64,000 bases of DNA from NCBI RefSeq assembly GCF_014779765.1, contig NZ_JACXZA010000002.1, positions 620,001 through 684,000 on the forward strand, read 5' to 3'. Below, piece by piece: positions 45,144-52,003 of this stretch; position 1 is the first letter of the stretch; each line of letters opens with the position of its first letter. The notes under the pieces are model-generated. The model was not told the DNA's origin. It saw nothing but the letters and a program-made list of their open reading frames with translations, and made no database searches. The stretch is from Paenibacillus terricola. Lineage in GTDB: Bacteria > Bacillota > Bacilli > Paenibacillales > Paenibacillaceae. A program made the translations under genes and the position numbers.

Positions 45144-45905
45144 ATGATGAATTCCCATTGGGATACCAGGAAGCGAGTCAAATTATTCTGTTTGCCTTAT
45201 GCAGGCGGATCGGCAACGGCCTATAGCACCTGGAAAAAAATGTTCCATTCTACGATTCAAGTCATACCGGTCGAACTGGCCGGTAGAGGGTCAAGATGGG
45301 ATGTTCCATTCTATCCCCATATCGTGAATGAAGGCATAGATGATTTGTTTGAAATGATGAAACATGATTTGGACGGAGGTCCCTTTGCCCTATTCGGTCA
45401 TAGCATGGGTACAGTGTTGGCCTACGAGCTGGGTCACCGCATCAAAATGGAAACCAAACAAAGCCCTATCCATATGTTTTTTTCCGGAAGGGGAGCCCCG
45501 CATCATAAGAAACAGGAGCCTGATATTCATCTTTTGCCTGATGCGGAATTTCAAAGCGCAGTTTTAAAATTAGGCGGCACTTCTCCAGAAGTATTTGAAC
45601 ACAAATCACTAGCAGATATGTTTATGCCTATTCTTAAAAATGATTATCGTTTGATTGAAACCTATGTGTATCAAGCAAAAGACTCCAAATTGTCGTGCAA
45701 TATTACGATTTTATTAGGTAAAGAAGACAGCTATGACTACAAGGATGGAGAAGAGTGGGGCGAATACACGGACGGGAAGTTTTCTATCCACATGTTCAAG
45801 GGAGATCATTTCTTCATCAATTCCAATAAGCAGCAGGTTATCCAGTTGATTCAGCATACCTTACTACCGGCTTCACTTTACCTTGACCAAAGGAGTTTTC
45901 AATGA
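45144..45905 (+). CDS. Type II thioesterase
   Basis: 253 residues from ATG 45144 (AGGAAGTGA box upstream; the frame is open from 45057 but overlaps the acyltransferase gene). It begins with KLFCLPYAGGSATAYSTWKK, then has nucleophile motif FGHSMGTVLAYE and ends with the His segment KGDHFFI. This is the GrsT/SrfAD family of stand-alone alpha/beta hydrolases that clear mis-primed carrier domains. In this cluster no synthetase has an integrated thioesterase, so it could also take part in chain release. It is the last gene of the run; a strong terminator lies at 46151. Confidence 0.93.
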   Translation: MMNSHWDTRKRVKLFCLPYAGGSATAYSTWKKMFHSTIQVIPVELAGRGSRWDVPFYPHIVNEGIDDLFEMMKHDLDGGPFALFGHSMGTVLAYELGHRIKMETKQSPIHMFFSGRGAPHHKKQEPDIHLLPDAEFQSAVLKLGGTSPEVFEHKSLADMFMPILKNDYRLIETYVYQAKDSKLSCNITILLGKEDSYDYKDGEEWGEYTDGKFSIHMFKGDHFFINSNKQQVIQLIQHTLLPASLYLDQRSFQ

Positions 45906-46150
45906 AGACCGATGCCAAGCCGAAACGATAACCACGATGCAGTTAAATACGCTATCGATAATCTACCAACAGAGATCGGGGCACCATTACCAATATTGAT
46001 TGATTGCCAACAGTACTGTCGGATTTTAAATTTCCGTTTCCCGCTAGAAGAAAACCTGCAGAGATGAGACGACAGATCGTAAATCTAATGCTCGAAAAAG
46101 CAGAGAAGTCGGCGGTGTCGGGTTGGGAAAAGCGAAAGCGAGTGCCGTCA

Positions 46151-46183
46151 AAAACCATCATTCGATTGAATGATGGTTTTTTG
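46151..46183 (+). terminator. Rho-independent terminator of the biosynthetic cluster
   Basis: AAAACCATCATTC (46151-46163) pairs perfectly with GAATGATGGTTTT (46168-46180) around a GATT loop and runs into TTTTTTG. It is the first strong terminator after the thioesterase gene. The 245 nt in between contain no convincing gene. Confidence 0.85.
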
Positions 46184-46750
46184 TTTGATCCAATGAAGGA
46201 ACGAAATAAACATTAGCATTTAGACATATGTATAAAATACGGGTTTTGTGTAAAAGTATATACGGATAAACCAGGCAGTCATTGGATTATCCGGTTTTGT
46301 TAATTCCCACGTTGATTTTCATTCTGATTCGATTATCATGTTTTAACTCAATCATTTACTCAATCATTTGTGTTATTGTGTTTACTTAGCTTAAGTTTCT
46401 TCGTTCAGTTAGCTTTCGCTACGTGAACATTCGCGTATCATGATTTGATTAGTCGTTTTTACACGCTGCAGTCGGTTTACACGCACACACAACTTGTATC
46501 CGAATTCGCTATTTACACAATCAATTCTTTACATAACTCGGCCAACTCACTAATCAATTCACGCAACACACTAATTGTTTAAACCATACACTTGGACGTT
46601 ATCAGTTCTGGACTATTTATGCGTATTTTATACTTTGAAATATGAAAACGCTTGCAATCATTCTTTCTGTTTACTTATTCAACTTAATAACTCCCTCCAC
46701 GCTGGTTCTTGTTTTCTAGGATACATAATTTAAAATATGTAATCGCAACT
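46184..46750. other. AT-rich non-coding stretch
   Basis: About 570 nt with many stops in all frames and repeated CAATCATTT/ACTCAATCA words near 46345-46375. I see no gene, RNA structure or strong promoter. It separates the secondary-metabolite cluster from the housekeeping region and may be a recombination border. Confidence 0.4.
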
Positions 46751-46752
46751 AG

Positions 46753-46842
46753 TTATACGTTGTATTTGAACAAAAGCAACTGATGAGAATCCCGAACACA
46801 AATGCCATATACACCAAGATGCCTGCGCCATCGTTCTTCCAT
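46753..46842 (-). pseudogene. N-terminal stub of a NUDIX-type hydrolase
   Basis: On the minus strand, a GGGAGGGA box precedes ATG at 46842-46840, giving MEERWRRHLGVYGICVRDSH and a short LLLFKYNV tail before TAA at 46755-46753 (29 residues). 'RHLGVYGIC' followed by a 'LLL' strand is the usual start of one NUDIX subfamily, but the NUDIX box itself is absent. I interpret it as the 5' end of a deleted gene. A chance short ORF cannot be excluded. Confidence 0.4.
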
Positions 46843-46931
46843 ATTATCCCTCCCTCATCTAACTTTACATGAGCATATATCAATGTGGCAAACACACATA
46901 ATCATATTTATGTAAACTAATGGACATGCTA

Positions 46932-46960
46932 TTCAGTTCTTTTGCAATCAATGCTATAAT
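46932..46960 (+). promoter_or_regulatory. Probable promoter of the P-loop ATPase gene
   Basis: TATAAT at 46955-46960 carries an extended TGC just before it. Seventeen nt upstream is TTCAGT (46932-46937), a weak -35. It lies 36 nt before the TTG start at 46996. Confidence 0.5.
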
Positions 46961-46995
46961 AATGCAATCTATCAACTGATGTGGAGGCTATTACT

Positions 46996-47601
46996 TTGCA
47001 AAAGCTTATTTTCTTCGTAGGCGTGGCCGGAACGGGTAAAACAACGGTTGCACGCAAACTATCGACTCGTATTCCTGCTGCTTTCCTCGATCGCGATACG
47101 GTTGGCGGACGTTTCGTTGAACACATGCTCGTTCAGAACGGTCTGGATCCGAATGATCGCGACTCTGATTTCTATAAGAAGAACCTGCGTGACCTCGAAT
47201 ACGATACGACCAAAGATATCTGCATCGAGAACCTTGCAGCCGGTCAGAACGTGTTCATGATCAGCCCATTTACAGCTGAACTGAAGAACAAACAATGGAT
47301 CGAGGACGTTATTAGCGCTGCTGGTCTGTCCCGCTCCGACGTCGATGTGAAAGTTGTCGTCGTTACGCTGTCTGATATGGAAACGCAGAGAACGCGGATT
47401 ATCGACCGTCAGACGGTGCGTGATCAGTGGAAACTCGATAACTGGGATTCGTTCGCAACGCGCGTGCAATTCGTTCCTGAGATTAACTGGGACATTCCGC
47501 AAGAGTCGATTATCGTATTCGATAACAGCGGTGTGCTGACGGACGAGAAAGTTGAAACGTTGTTCCAATTTGCTGAAGGCAAACAAACGGTTGCTCGCTA
47601 A
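46996..47601 (+). CDS. P-loop ATPase / kinase-like protein
   Basis: 201 residues from TTG 46996, with TGGAGG at 46982-46987 at 8 nt (the frame is open from GTG 46981, but that codon is at the edge of the ribosome binding site). Walker A is FFVGVAGTGKTT at the N-terminus, followed by RIPAAFLDRDTVGG. A later region has VVVVTLSDMETQRTRIIDR, resembling the lid of small-molecule kinases, and the C-terminus has SIIVFDNSGVL. The layout fits a nucleoside- or gluconate-kinase-like P-loop phosphotransferase. The substrate cannot be told. It is a single-gene unit with its own promoter and a terminator at 47623. Confidence 0.75.
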   Translation: MQKLIFFVGVAGTGKTTVARKLSTRIPAAFLDRDTVGGRFVEHMLVQNGLDPNDRDSDFYKKNLRDLEYDTTKDICIENLAAGQNVFMISPFTAELKNKQWIEDVISAAGLSRSDVDVKVVVVTLSDMETQRTRIIDRQTVRDQWKLDNWDSFATRVQFVPEINWDIPQESIIVFDNSGVLTDEKVETLFQFAEGKQTVAR

Positions 47602-47622
47602 GCAGCCGAATCAATCAATAAG

Positions 47623-47662
47623 AGCCGATGGTGGATGTATCCGCCATCGGCTTCTTCTTTGT
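47623..47662. terminator. Bidirectional terminator between ATPase and peroxiredoxin genes
   Basis: AGCCGATGG (47623-47631) pairs with CCATCGGCT (47644-47652), with an inner GGAT/ATCC stem. TCTTCTTTG follows on the plus strand and CTTATTGATT on the minus strand. It sits between two convergent genes. Confidence 0.75.
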
Positions 47663-48316
47663 CTACAGATGTTCAATACGTTGCAATTGCTCTATAACCT
47701 GCTGCGGTTCCGTACGCTGCATGAAATCAGGGTTAATCGATGCGTACCGAATAATGCCGTCTTGATCGATCACGTATGTTGCAGGAACGGGCAGAATCCA
47801 ACGGTCCGTCGCATTAAACACCGTAAGATCCCGCTTCAAGATCGTTGTGAATGTATGCTGAAGAACATCCGGCAATTCGAACAACAACCGATAGCTTGCC
47901 GCTACCTGCCCGTCGGAATCACTTAGCACATGAAAAGACAATTGCTCTTTCTCTCTCTGAGTCAGCGTATGGTCCGGACTTTGCGGAGATATAGCAATGA
48001 GCTGAGTTCCAAGCTGTCGAATGTCAGACATACGTTGTTCGAATGCACGAAGCTGAATATTGCAATACGGACACCAGCTGCCGCGGTAAAAAATAAGCAC
48101 AACAGGTCCCCTTACCAACTCCTCATACAGCGTAACAGTATCTCCTATTGGATTGCTAAGTGTAAAATCAGGCGCACGTTCACCTTCCTGCAAACCGAAC
48201 AACTGCCCCGATTGCAGTTGCTCCTTAATGTGGCCCAGAATAGCGTTCTGAGCCTCTTCAGGCACCCTTGCTATAAAGCTAGCTTTCGCTTGCTCCAGCT
48301 CTTCTCTCATTGTCAT
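47663..48316 (-). CDS. Peroxiredoxin-like AhpC/TSA-family protein
   Basis: 217 residues. The thioredoxin-like domain starts at about 45 (GERAPDFTLSNPIGD). The redox centre is RGSWCPYCNIQL at about 79-90, a CPYC motif with two cysteines as in the AhpC-TSA_2/PRX-like2 group. Then come LIAISPQSPDHTLTQREKE and a C-terminal PVPATYVIDQDGIIRYASI. It should reduce peroxides or act as a disulfide reductase in the cytosol. The start at 48316 has GGAGTGGAG upstream. It is divergent from the TetR gene at 48449, and the 42-bp palindrome at 48358-48399 lies between them, so TetR probably controls it. Confidence 0.85.
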   Translation of the reverse strand: MTMREELEQAKASFIARVPEEAQNAILGHIKEQLQSGQLFGLQEGERAPDFTLSNPIGDTVTLYEELVRGPVVLIFYRGSWCPYCNIQLRAFEQRMSDIRQLGTQLIAISPQSPDHTLTQREKEQLSFHVLSDSDGQVAASYRLLFELPDVLQHTFTTILKRDLTVFNATDRWILPVPATYVIDQDGIIRYASINPDFMQRTEPQQVIEQLQRIEHL

Positions 48317-48357
48317 GATACTCCACTCCCCATGGACTTTTCTTCCAACCCAAGTTC

Positions 48358-48399
48358 TGATACAATAAAAGATACCGATCGGTATTTTCTATTGTATCA
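48358..48399. promoter_or_regulatory. 42-bp palindrome, probable TetR operator between divergent promoters
   Basis: Outer arms TGATACAATA (48358-48367) and TATTGTATCA (48390-48399) frame a perfect 14-bp core ATACCGATCGGTAT (48372-48385). Only two base pairs in 42 break the symmetry. The outer arms contain TACAAT-type -10 boxes facing each way, so the operator overlaps both promoters. Confidence 0.8.
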
Positions 48400-48448
48400 A
48401 ATATCCAGCAATTGGCAACCCCTAAATATCTATTCTTTCGGAGGCATG

Positions 48449-49039
48449 ATGAGAAAAGGTGATCGAGCACGTGAGCATATCGTCATAAAATCAGCAGAAT
48501 TGTTCAATCAACTCGGCTATGCAGGCGCATCGCTTAACGATATTATCGAAGCGACAGGCATTAAGAAAGGCGGTATATACCGCTATTTCAACAGTAAAGA
48601 TGAGATCGCACTTGAAGCCTATGAACATGCTGTTGGCGTTGTTGGTTCCAAATTCGCAGAAGCGCAGAACGAGGCCAATACCGCATCTGGCCGTTTGCTT
48701 GCATTCTTCCATGTGTATGCCGATGTCGTCCATAATCCTCCGTTCATTGGTGGATGTCCGCTGCAGAATACGGCGGTTGAGAGCGACGACTCCCACCCGC
48801 TCCTTCGAGAGAGAGCGCAGCTAAGTCTATCTAATACACTTGCCACAATGAAAGCTATCATTCTAGAAGGAATCGAGCAAGGTGAGTTCAAGCGAGATCT
48901 AGATGCAGATGCGATGGCTACATTTGCCTTATCCCTATTGGAGGGCGGCATTATGTTAAGCAAGCTTGAAGGCAGCAATCGGCATATGGAGATGAACACG
49001 GCAAGTTTCTCCGCTTATTTGCAGCAGCACAAGCTGTAA
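48449..49039 (+). CDS. TetR/AcrR-family transcriptional regulator
   Basis: 196 residues from ATG 48449. ATG 48446 is also possible, but the CGGAGG box ends 1 nt before it. The N-terminal HTH at about 8-55 contains LFNQLGYAGASLNDIIEATG and KKGGIYRYFNSKDEIALEAY, the classic TetR helix-turn-helix. The C-terminal ligand domain has PFIGGCPLQNTAVESDD, typical of the YxaF/LmrA-like TetR_C_16 type. The frame is open far upstream but is not coding there because it overlaps the peroxiredoxin gene. It probably represses itself and the divergent peroxiredoxin through the palindrome at 48358-48399. Confidence 0.9.
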   Translation: MRKGDRAREHIVIKSAELFNQLGYAGASLNDIIEATGIKKGGIYRYFNSKDEIALEAYEHAVGVVGSKFAEAQNEANTASGRLLAFFHVYADVVHNPPFIGGCPLQNTAVESDDSHPLLRERAQLSLSNTLATMKAIILEGIEQGEFKRDLDADAMATFALSLLEGGIMLSKLEGSNRHMEMNTASFSAYLQQHKL

Positions 49040-49080
49040 TTTGTAAATTCGCTTAACAGGGTTATGTACTAATACAAATA

Positions 49081-49116
49081 GACGCAGCATCTGTTTCAGA
49101 CACTGCGTCCCTTTAT
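49081..49116. terminator. Terminator between convergent tetR and gerB-like genes
   Basis: GACGCAG (49081-49087) pairs with CTGCGTC (49103-49109), with an inner CTG/CAG. CCCTTTATTG follows on the plus strand and TATTTGTATT on the minus strand. It serves one or both converging transcripts. Confidence 0.6.
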
Positions 49117-50483
49117 TGTAAAGGCTGCGTTGTTGGCGGTGGCATATGATCATTGTTTGAGCCGTTTATGTTCAATTGCTCTTGATCTGCGGCTTTGTCC
49201 TGACCCGCATCTGGCGTACTTGCTTGTCCCTGATTATCAGTCTGTTGATCCTGCTCACCAGCTTGTCCCTGATCATCCGTCAGCAGATCTTGTATCTGCC
49301 GATCCTGTGTCTGATCACCATTCTGATCTTGATCATTTGTCTGCTGAGCTTGTTCAGCCGGTTGCTGCTCCTGCGATTTTCCCGCTGTTTTCGGCTGTCC
49401 ACCAGGTTTACTCCCGAAGCGAAGCCGATCGATAACAATAAGAAGCATCGGCAGCACAATAACGAAACAAATGCAGAACAACGACCAGATCGCCGGCGTG
49501 AAATTGAGAAACTCCACGATATTCTGATACACAATGATCGAGAGCCACATTACCAGCATACCGAGCGGCAGGATCAGAACCCGGTAGCGGCGTATACCCA
49601 GTGTTTCTGCCAACGCTACGGATGCGCCATAGTAACTAATCGCCGCTTTGAAGAACAGTGCAATCAACCAGATAATCGCCATGAACGCATCTACGCGCAG
49701 AAACTGCGCGACTGATATTTTCTTCGCTAACGAATAGCTCGCGAATATGTTCCGTTCCGTCAATTCTGTACCAAGTACCATTAGGCAGAACGTAGTTGTA
49801 AGGGTAAGCGCAATTCCGCCAACCATGATACCTTTCAACATCGCCAATCTCGTCTTCTCCGGTTTGCTGACATTCGGATACAGCATGAGGAAGACAGCCA
49901 CTTCCTGCAGCGTGAACAGATAGAATGCACTAAGCATGATCGGCTTCGGTCCCCGCTCCAGTATGGGAAGCAGATTGGTTGGCTTACTTTCTGGCAGCAG
50001 AAACAGTACCAATAGCGCGAGCAGGATAAGCACCGGGAAGAATAACATCTCCGATGCTCTTGCAATCGTCTCTATCCCATAACCAACCGCAGCAACGATA
50101 ACGGCAAGCAGAATGATGGATACGGCTTCGATTGGCGTCTCCGGCAAAATCTGAGTCGCAATGAAATTGCCCGCTACCCGAACAAGGAATGCCGTCAGCA
50201 GAAACAAATAAGCGAACAGCAACAGCGAGATCAGTTTACCGATCCATTTGCCAACGATAACTTCGATAATCCCCGTAAACGTCAGTTTCGGGTAACGCCT
50301 CGCTAGTGCATCGTACAGGAAGACAGAAACAGCCACGATCAGAATACCTAGCATACATGCGATCCAGCCGTCCTGCTTCGCAACAAACGCTAGGTTGGAA
50401 GGTGCAATGAGGATTGATGTGCCAAGCATGAAATGAATGACAAGAATCGTAAGCTGTCGTACACCAATTCGTTCCTCAATCAC
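49113..50483 (-). CDS. GerB-type spore germination permease with long Gln/Asp-rich tail
   Basis: 456 residues from GTG 50483, directly after the stop of the small upstream gene, with GGGGAAG as the ribosome binding site (the open frame reaches 50513 but overlaps that gene). About ten membrane helices cover residues 1-360, with the spore-permease start IGVRQLTILVIHFMLGTSIL. It belongs to the APC-superfamily GerAB/GerBB/GerKB group, the nutrient-binding subunit of the inner-membrane germinant receptor. The last ~95 residues are a hydrophilic, low-complexity Gln/Asp/Asn tail (QTNDQDQNGDQTQDRQIQ and similar), absent from most relatives, on the side after the last helix. It is the distal gene of the operon gerA-gerC-small gene-gerB, unlike the usual A-B-C order. 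Confidence 0.88.
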   Translation of the reverse strand: MIEERIGVRQLTILVIHFMLGTSILIAPSNLAFVAKQDGWIACMLGILIVAVSVFLYDALARRYPKLTFTGIIEVIVGKWIGKLISLLLFAYLFLLTAFLVRVAGNFIATQILPETPIEAVSIILLAVIVAAVGYGIETIARASEMLFFPVLILLALLVLFLLPESKPTNLLPILERGPKPIMLSAFYLFTLQEVAVFLMLYPNVSKPEKTRLAMLKGIMVGGIALTLTTTFCLMVLGTELTERNIFASYSLAKKISVAQFLRVDAFMAIIWLIALFFKAAISYYGASVALAETLGIRRYRVLILPLGMLVMWLSIIVYQNIVEFLNFTPAIWSLFCICFVIVLPMLLIVIDRLRFGSKPGGQPKTAGKSQEQQPAEQAQQTNDQDQNGDQTQDRQIQDLLTDDQGQAGEQDQQTDNQGQASTPDAGQDKAADQEQLNINGSNNDHMPPPTTQPLQ

Positions 50484-50484
50484 G

Positions 50485-50754
50485 TTACTTCCCCACCATT
50501 CCCCACTGCGCAATCGCCTCGGCAGCCGGACCGAACATCATCCGCAATACATTTAACGGAGAAACCATCAGCCAGTCTTTGAATAAAGCAATATTGAGCC
50601 CAACGCCAAGTACCAGCAGTGTGTAAAATGCGATTTTCTCTCCTGTCGAACCTTTGTTCGCATTTGGTTTGTTGAACAACATTCCCCGTTGAATGCCGAT
50701 CACGATGCCGGCTATGATAATAATCCAAACGATCGATAACGGCATACCCGACAT
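50485..50754 (-). CDS. Small two-helix membrane protein in germination operon (D-subunit-like)
   Basis: 89 residues if ATG 50754 is used. The AGGAGGG box touches that codon, so ATG 50745 (86 residues, spacing 10 nt) may be the true start. It has two membrane helices at about 8-24 and 40-58 with a basic loop (NKPNANKGSTGEK) between. Size, topology and position inside a germination-receptor operon match the small D subunits reported for some Bacillus Ger operons. Its stop is followed directly by the GerB start. The function is inferred from context only. Confidence 0.6.
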   Translation of the reverse strand: MSGMPLSIVWIIIIAGIVIGIQRGMLFNKPNANKGSTGEKIAFYTLLVLGVGLNIALFKDWLMVSPLNVLRMMFGPAAEAIAQWGMVGK

Positions 50755-50767
50755 CCCTCCTGCAAGT

Positions 50768-52003
50768 TTACTGTGTATCCTCTGGTTCTATAACGTTCGT
50801 GACGGTACCGAGCAGACGTATCTTCACATCGATATTCAACTTCACTTGAGCTTCTGCGAAATGCATGTCCCAGTCGTTCGAAACCTTCTTCCAATACTTC
50901 GGATAATGGCGATGCACTTGTTCACCGAAACCGAAAATATCGGATTTCATCTCATGCTGTACACGTTCCAGAGTCTTTTCAATAATCCTTCTTAGCGTTG
51001 CTTCGGCACGCTTCTCTAGTTCCCGTATCGTCTCGTCCTTGGTCATCGGCATCGAACAGGCTACCTCTTCCACGTTCGCTTCGATTTTCAGATCAATGGA
51101 CAGATCAACTTTATCGCCACGAAGCTTACTCCCCAGCTTAGATGATGATTCTTGCACCTCTAGCGCGACCTTATCACCATCATCGCATCCCACATTGCCA
51201 GTACCTCTATAAGCCTTGCCCATCGCAATATTAAAGCCACGGCTTTCCTCCTCCGTCATCCATCCAATGAGACGGTCTTTGCGGAATACGGACAATCCCG
51301 TAAATTTGAGACGATTTTTCGGAGAGGTCGTTTGAATATTCGATCGGTTGCTTCCCGCTTCCGCATTTCCGATCATGACAACCCCTGTCACGACGGGCTG
51401 TCGTCCCTTGGCGATGAGACCTTGAATCAGCTCGTCAAAATGAATCGCAATCGTCGGCGCCCAATGCTTCTCCGAATTCTGAAGTGCCCGCATCATCTGA
51501 ATGGCAGGAATTGATTCGATCGGCGTCAGCAGCTTCAATGTTGAATTAGCCATATCGTTCTTAGCGATCACGACTGGAAAATCCGTTCGGAATTGACGAT
51601 CACGAGACACATAGTCAAGCACTTCTCTTACCCCATGCCGCGCAAGCTTCTCTCCGATGATGAGTATTCGCAGATGAGAGTTGTAGATCGTGCGTGGACT
51701 CGATGCCGTCATTCGCTGCATCGCCTCTGCGATTGTTTTCCCTTTGGACGAATAGATTACAACAGGTGAACGGCCTAAGCTGCCTTTCGTAGCCGATGCT
51801 TCTCCGGCATCAACCACCTGAATGGAGACAATATAACTGTTGTCATCAGCCAGATCCAACCCAAGTCCCATCGTTATCGCCATATCGTTAAGCTCCAATC
51901 GGCCCCAACAGCCGGCAAGCGGGATAAGCAGCGAGATAACGAAGACCATTTTTAACAATAGGAACAAATGTTTGAGTATCCTGTTTTTACTTATGCTCCT
52001 CAT
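50768..52003 (-). CDS. GerC-type germination lipoprotein, Ger(x)C family
   Basis: 411 residues. It has an N-terminal signal peptide with lipobox LAGC (Cys ~32), followed by WGRLELNDMAITMGLGLD, the standard start of mature Ger(x)C proteins. The middle includes TIYNSHLRILIIGEKLARHG. The C-terminal domain carries WKKVSNDWDMHFAEAQVKLN, also typical. It should be lipid-anchored to the spore inner membrane as the third receptor subunit. Its ATG overlaps the gerA end by 17 nt, with AGGTGA upstream, so the two are translationally coupled. Confidence 0.92.
   Translation of the reverse strand: MRSISKNRILKHLFLLLKMVFVISLLIPLAGCWGRLELNDMAITMGLGLDLADDNSYIVSIQVVDAGEASATKGSLGRSPVVIYSSKGKTIAEAMQRMTASSPRTIYNSHLRILIIGEKLARHGVREVLDYVSRDRQFRTDFPVVIAKNDMANSTLKLLTPIESIPAIQMMRALQNSEKHWAPTIAIHFDELIQGLIAKGRQPVVTGVVMIGNAEAGSNRSNIQTTSPKNRLKFTGLSVFRKDRLIGWMTEEESRGFNIAMGKAYRGTGNVGCDDGDKVALEVQESSSKLGSKLRGDKVDLSIDLKIEANVEEVACSMPMTKDETIRELEKRAEATLRRIIEKTLERVQHEMKSDIFGFGEQVHRHYPKYWKKVSNDWDMHFAEAQVKLNIDVKIRLLGTVTNVIEPEDTQ

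Noticed and set aside
46004-46216. 70-codon ORF before the cluster terminator
   Set aside because: The terminator hairpin lies inside it and its sequence shows no family pattern. A weakly protein-like stretch in the neighbouring frame suggests at best an old remnant.
47930-48448. Long N-terminal extension of the TetR gene
   Set aside because: It runs opposite the peroxiredoxin gene and through the operator palindrome. The TetR fold starts right after 48449.
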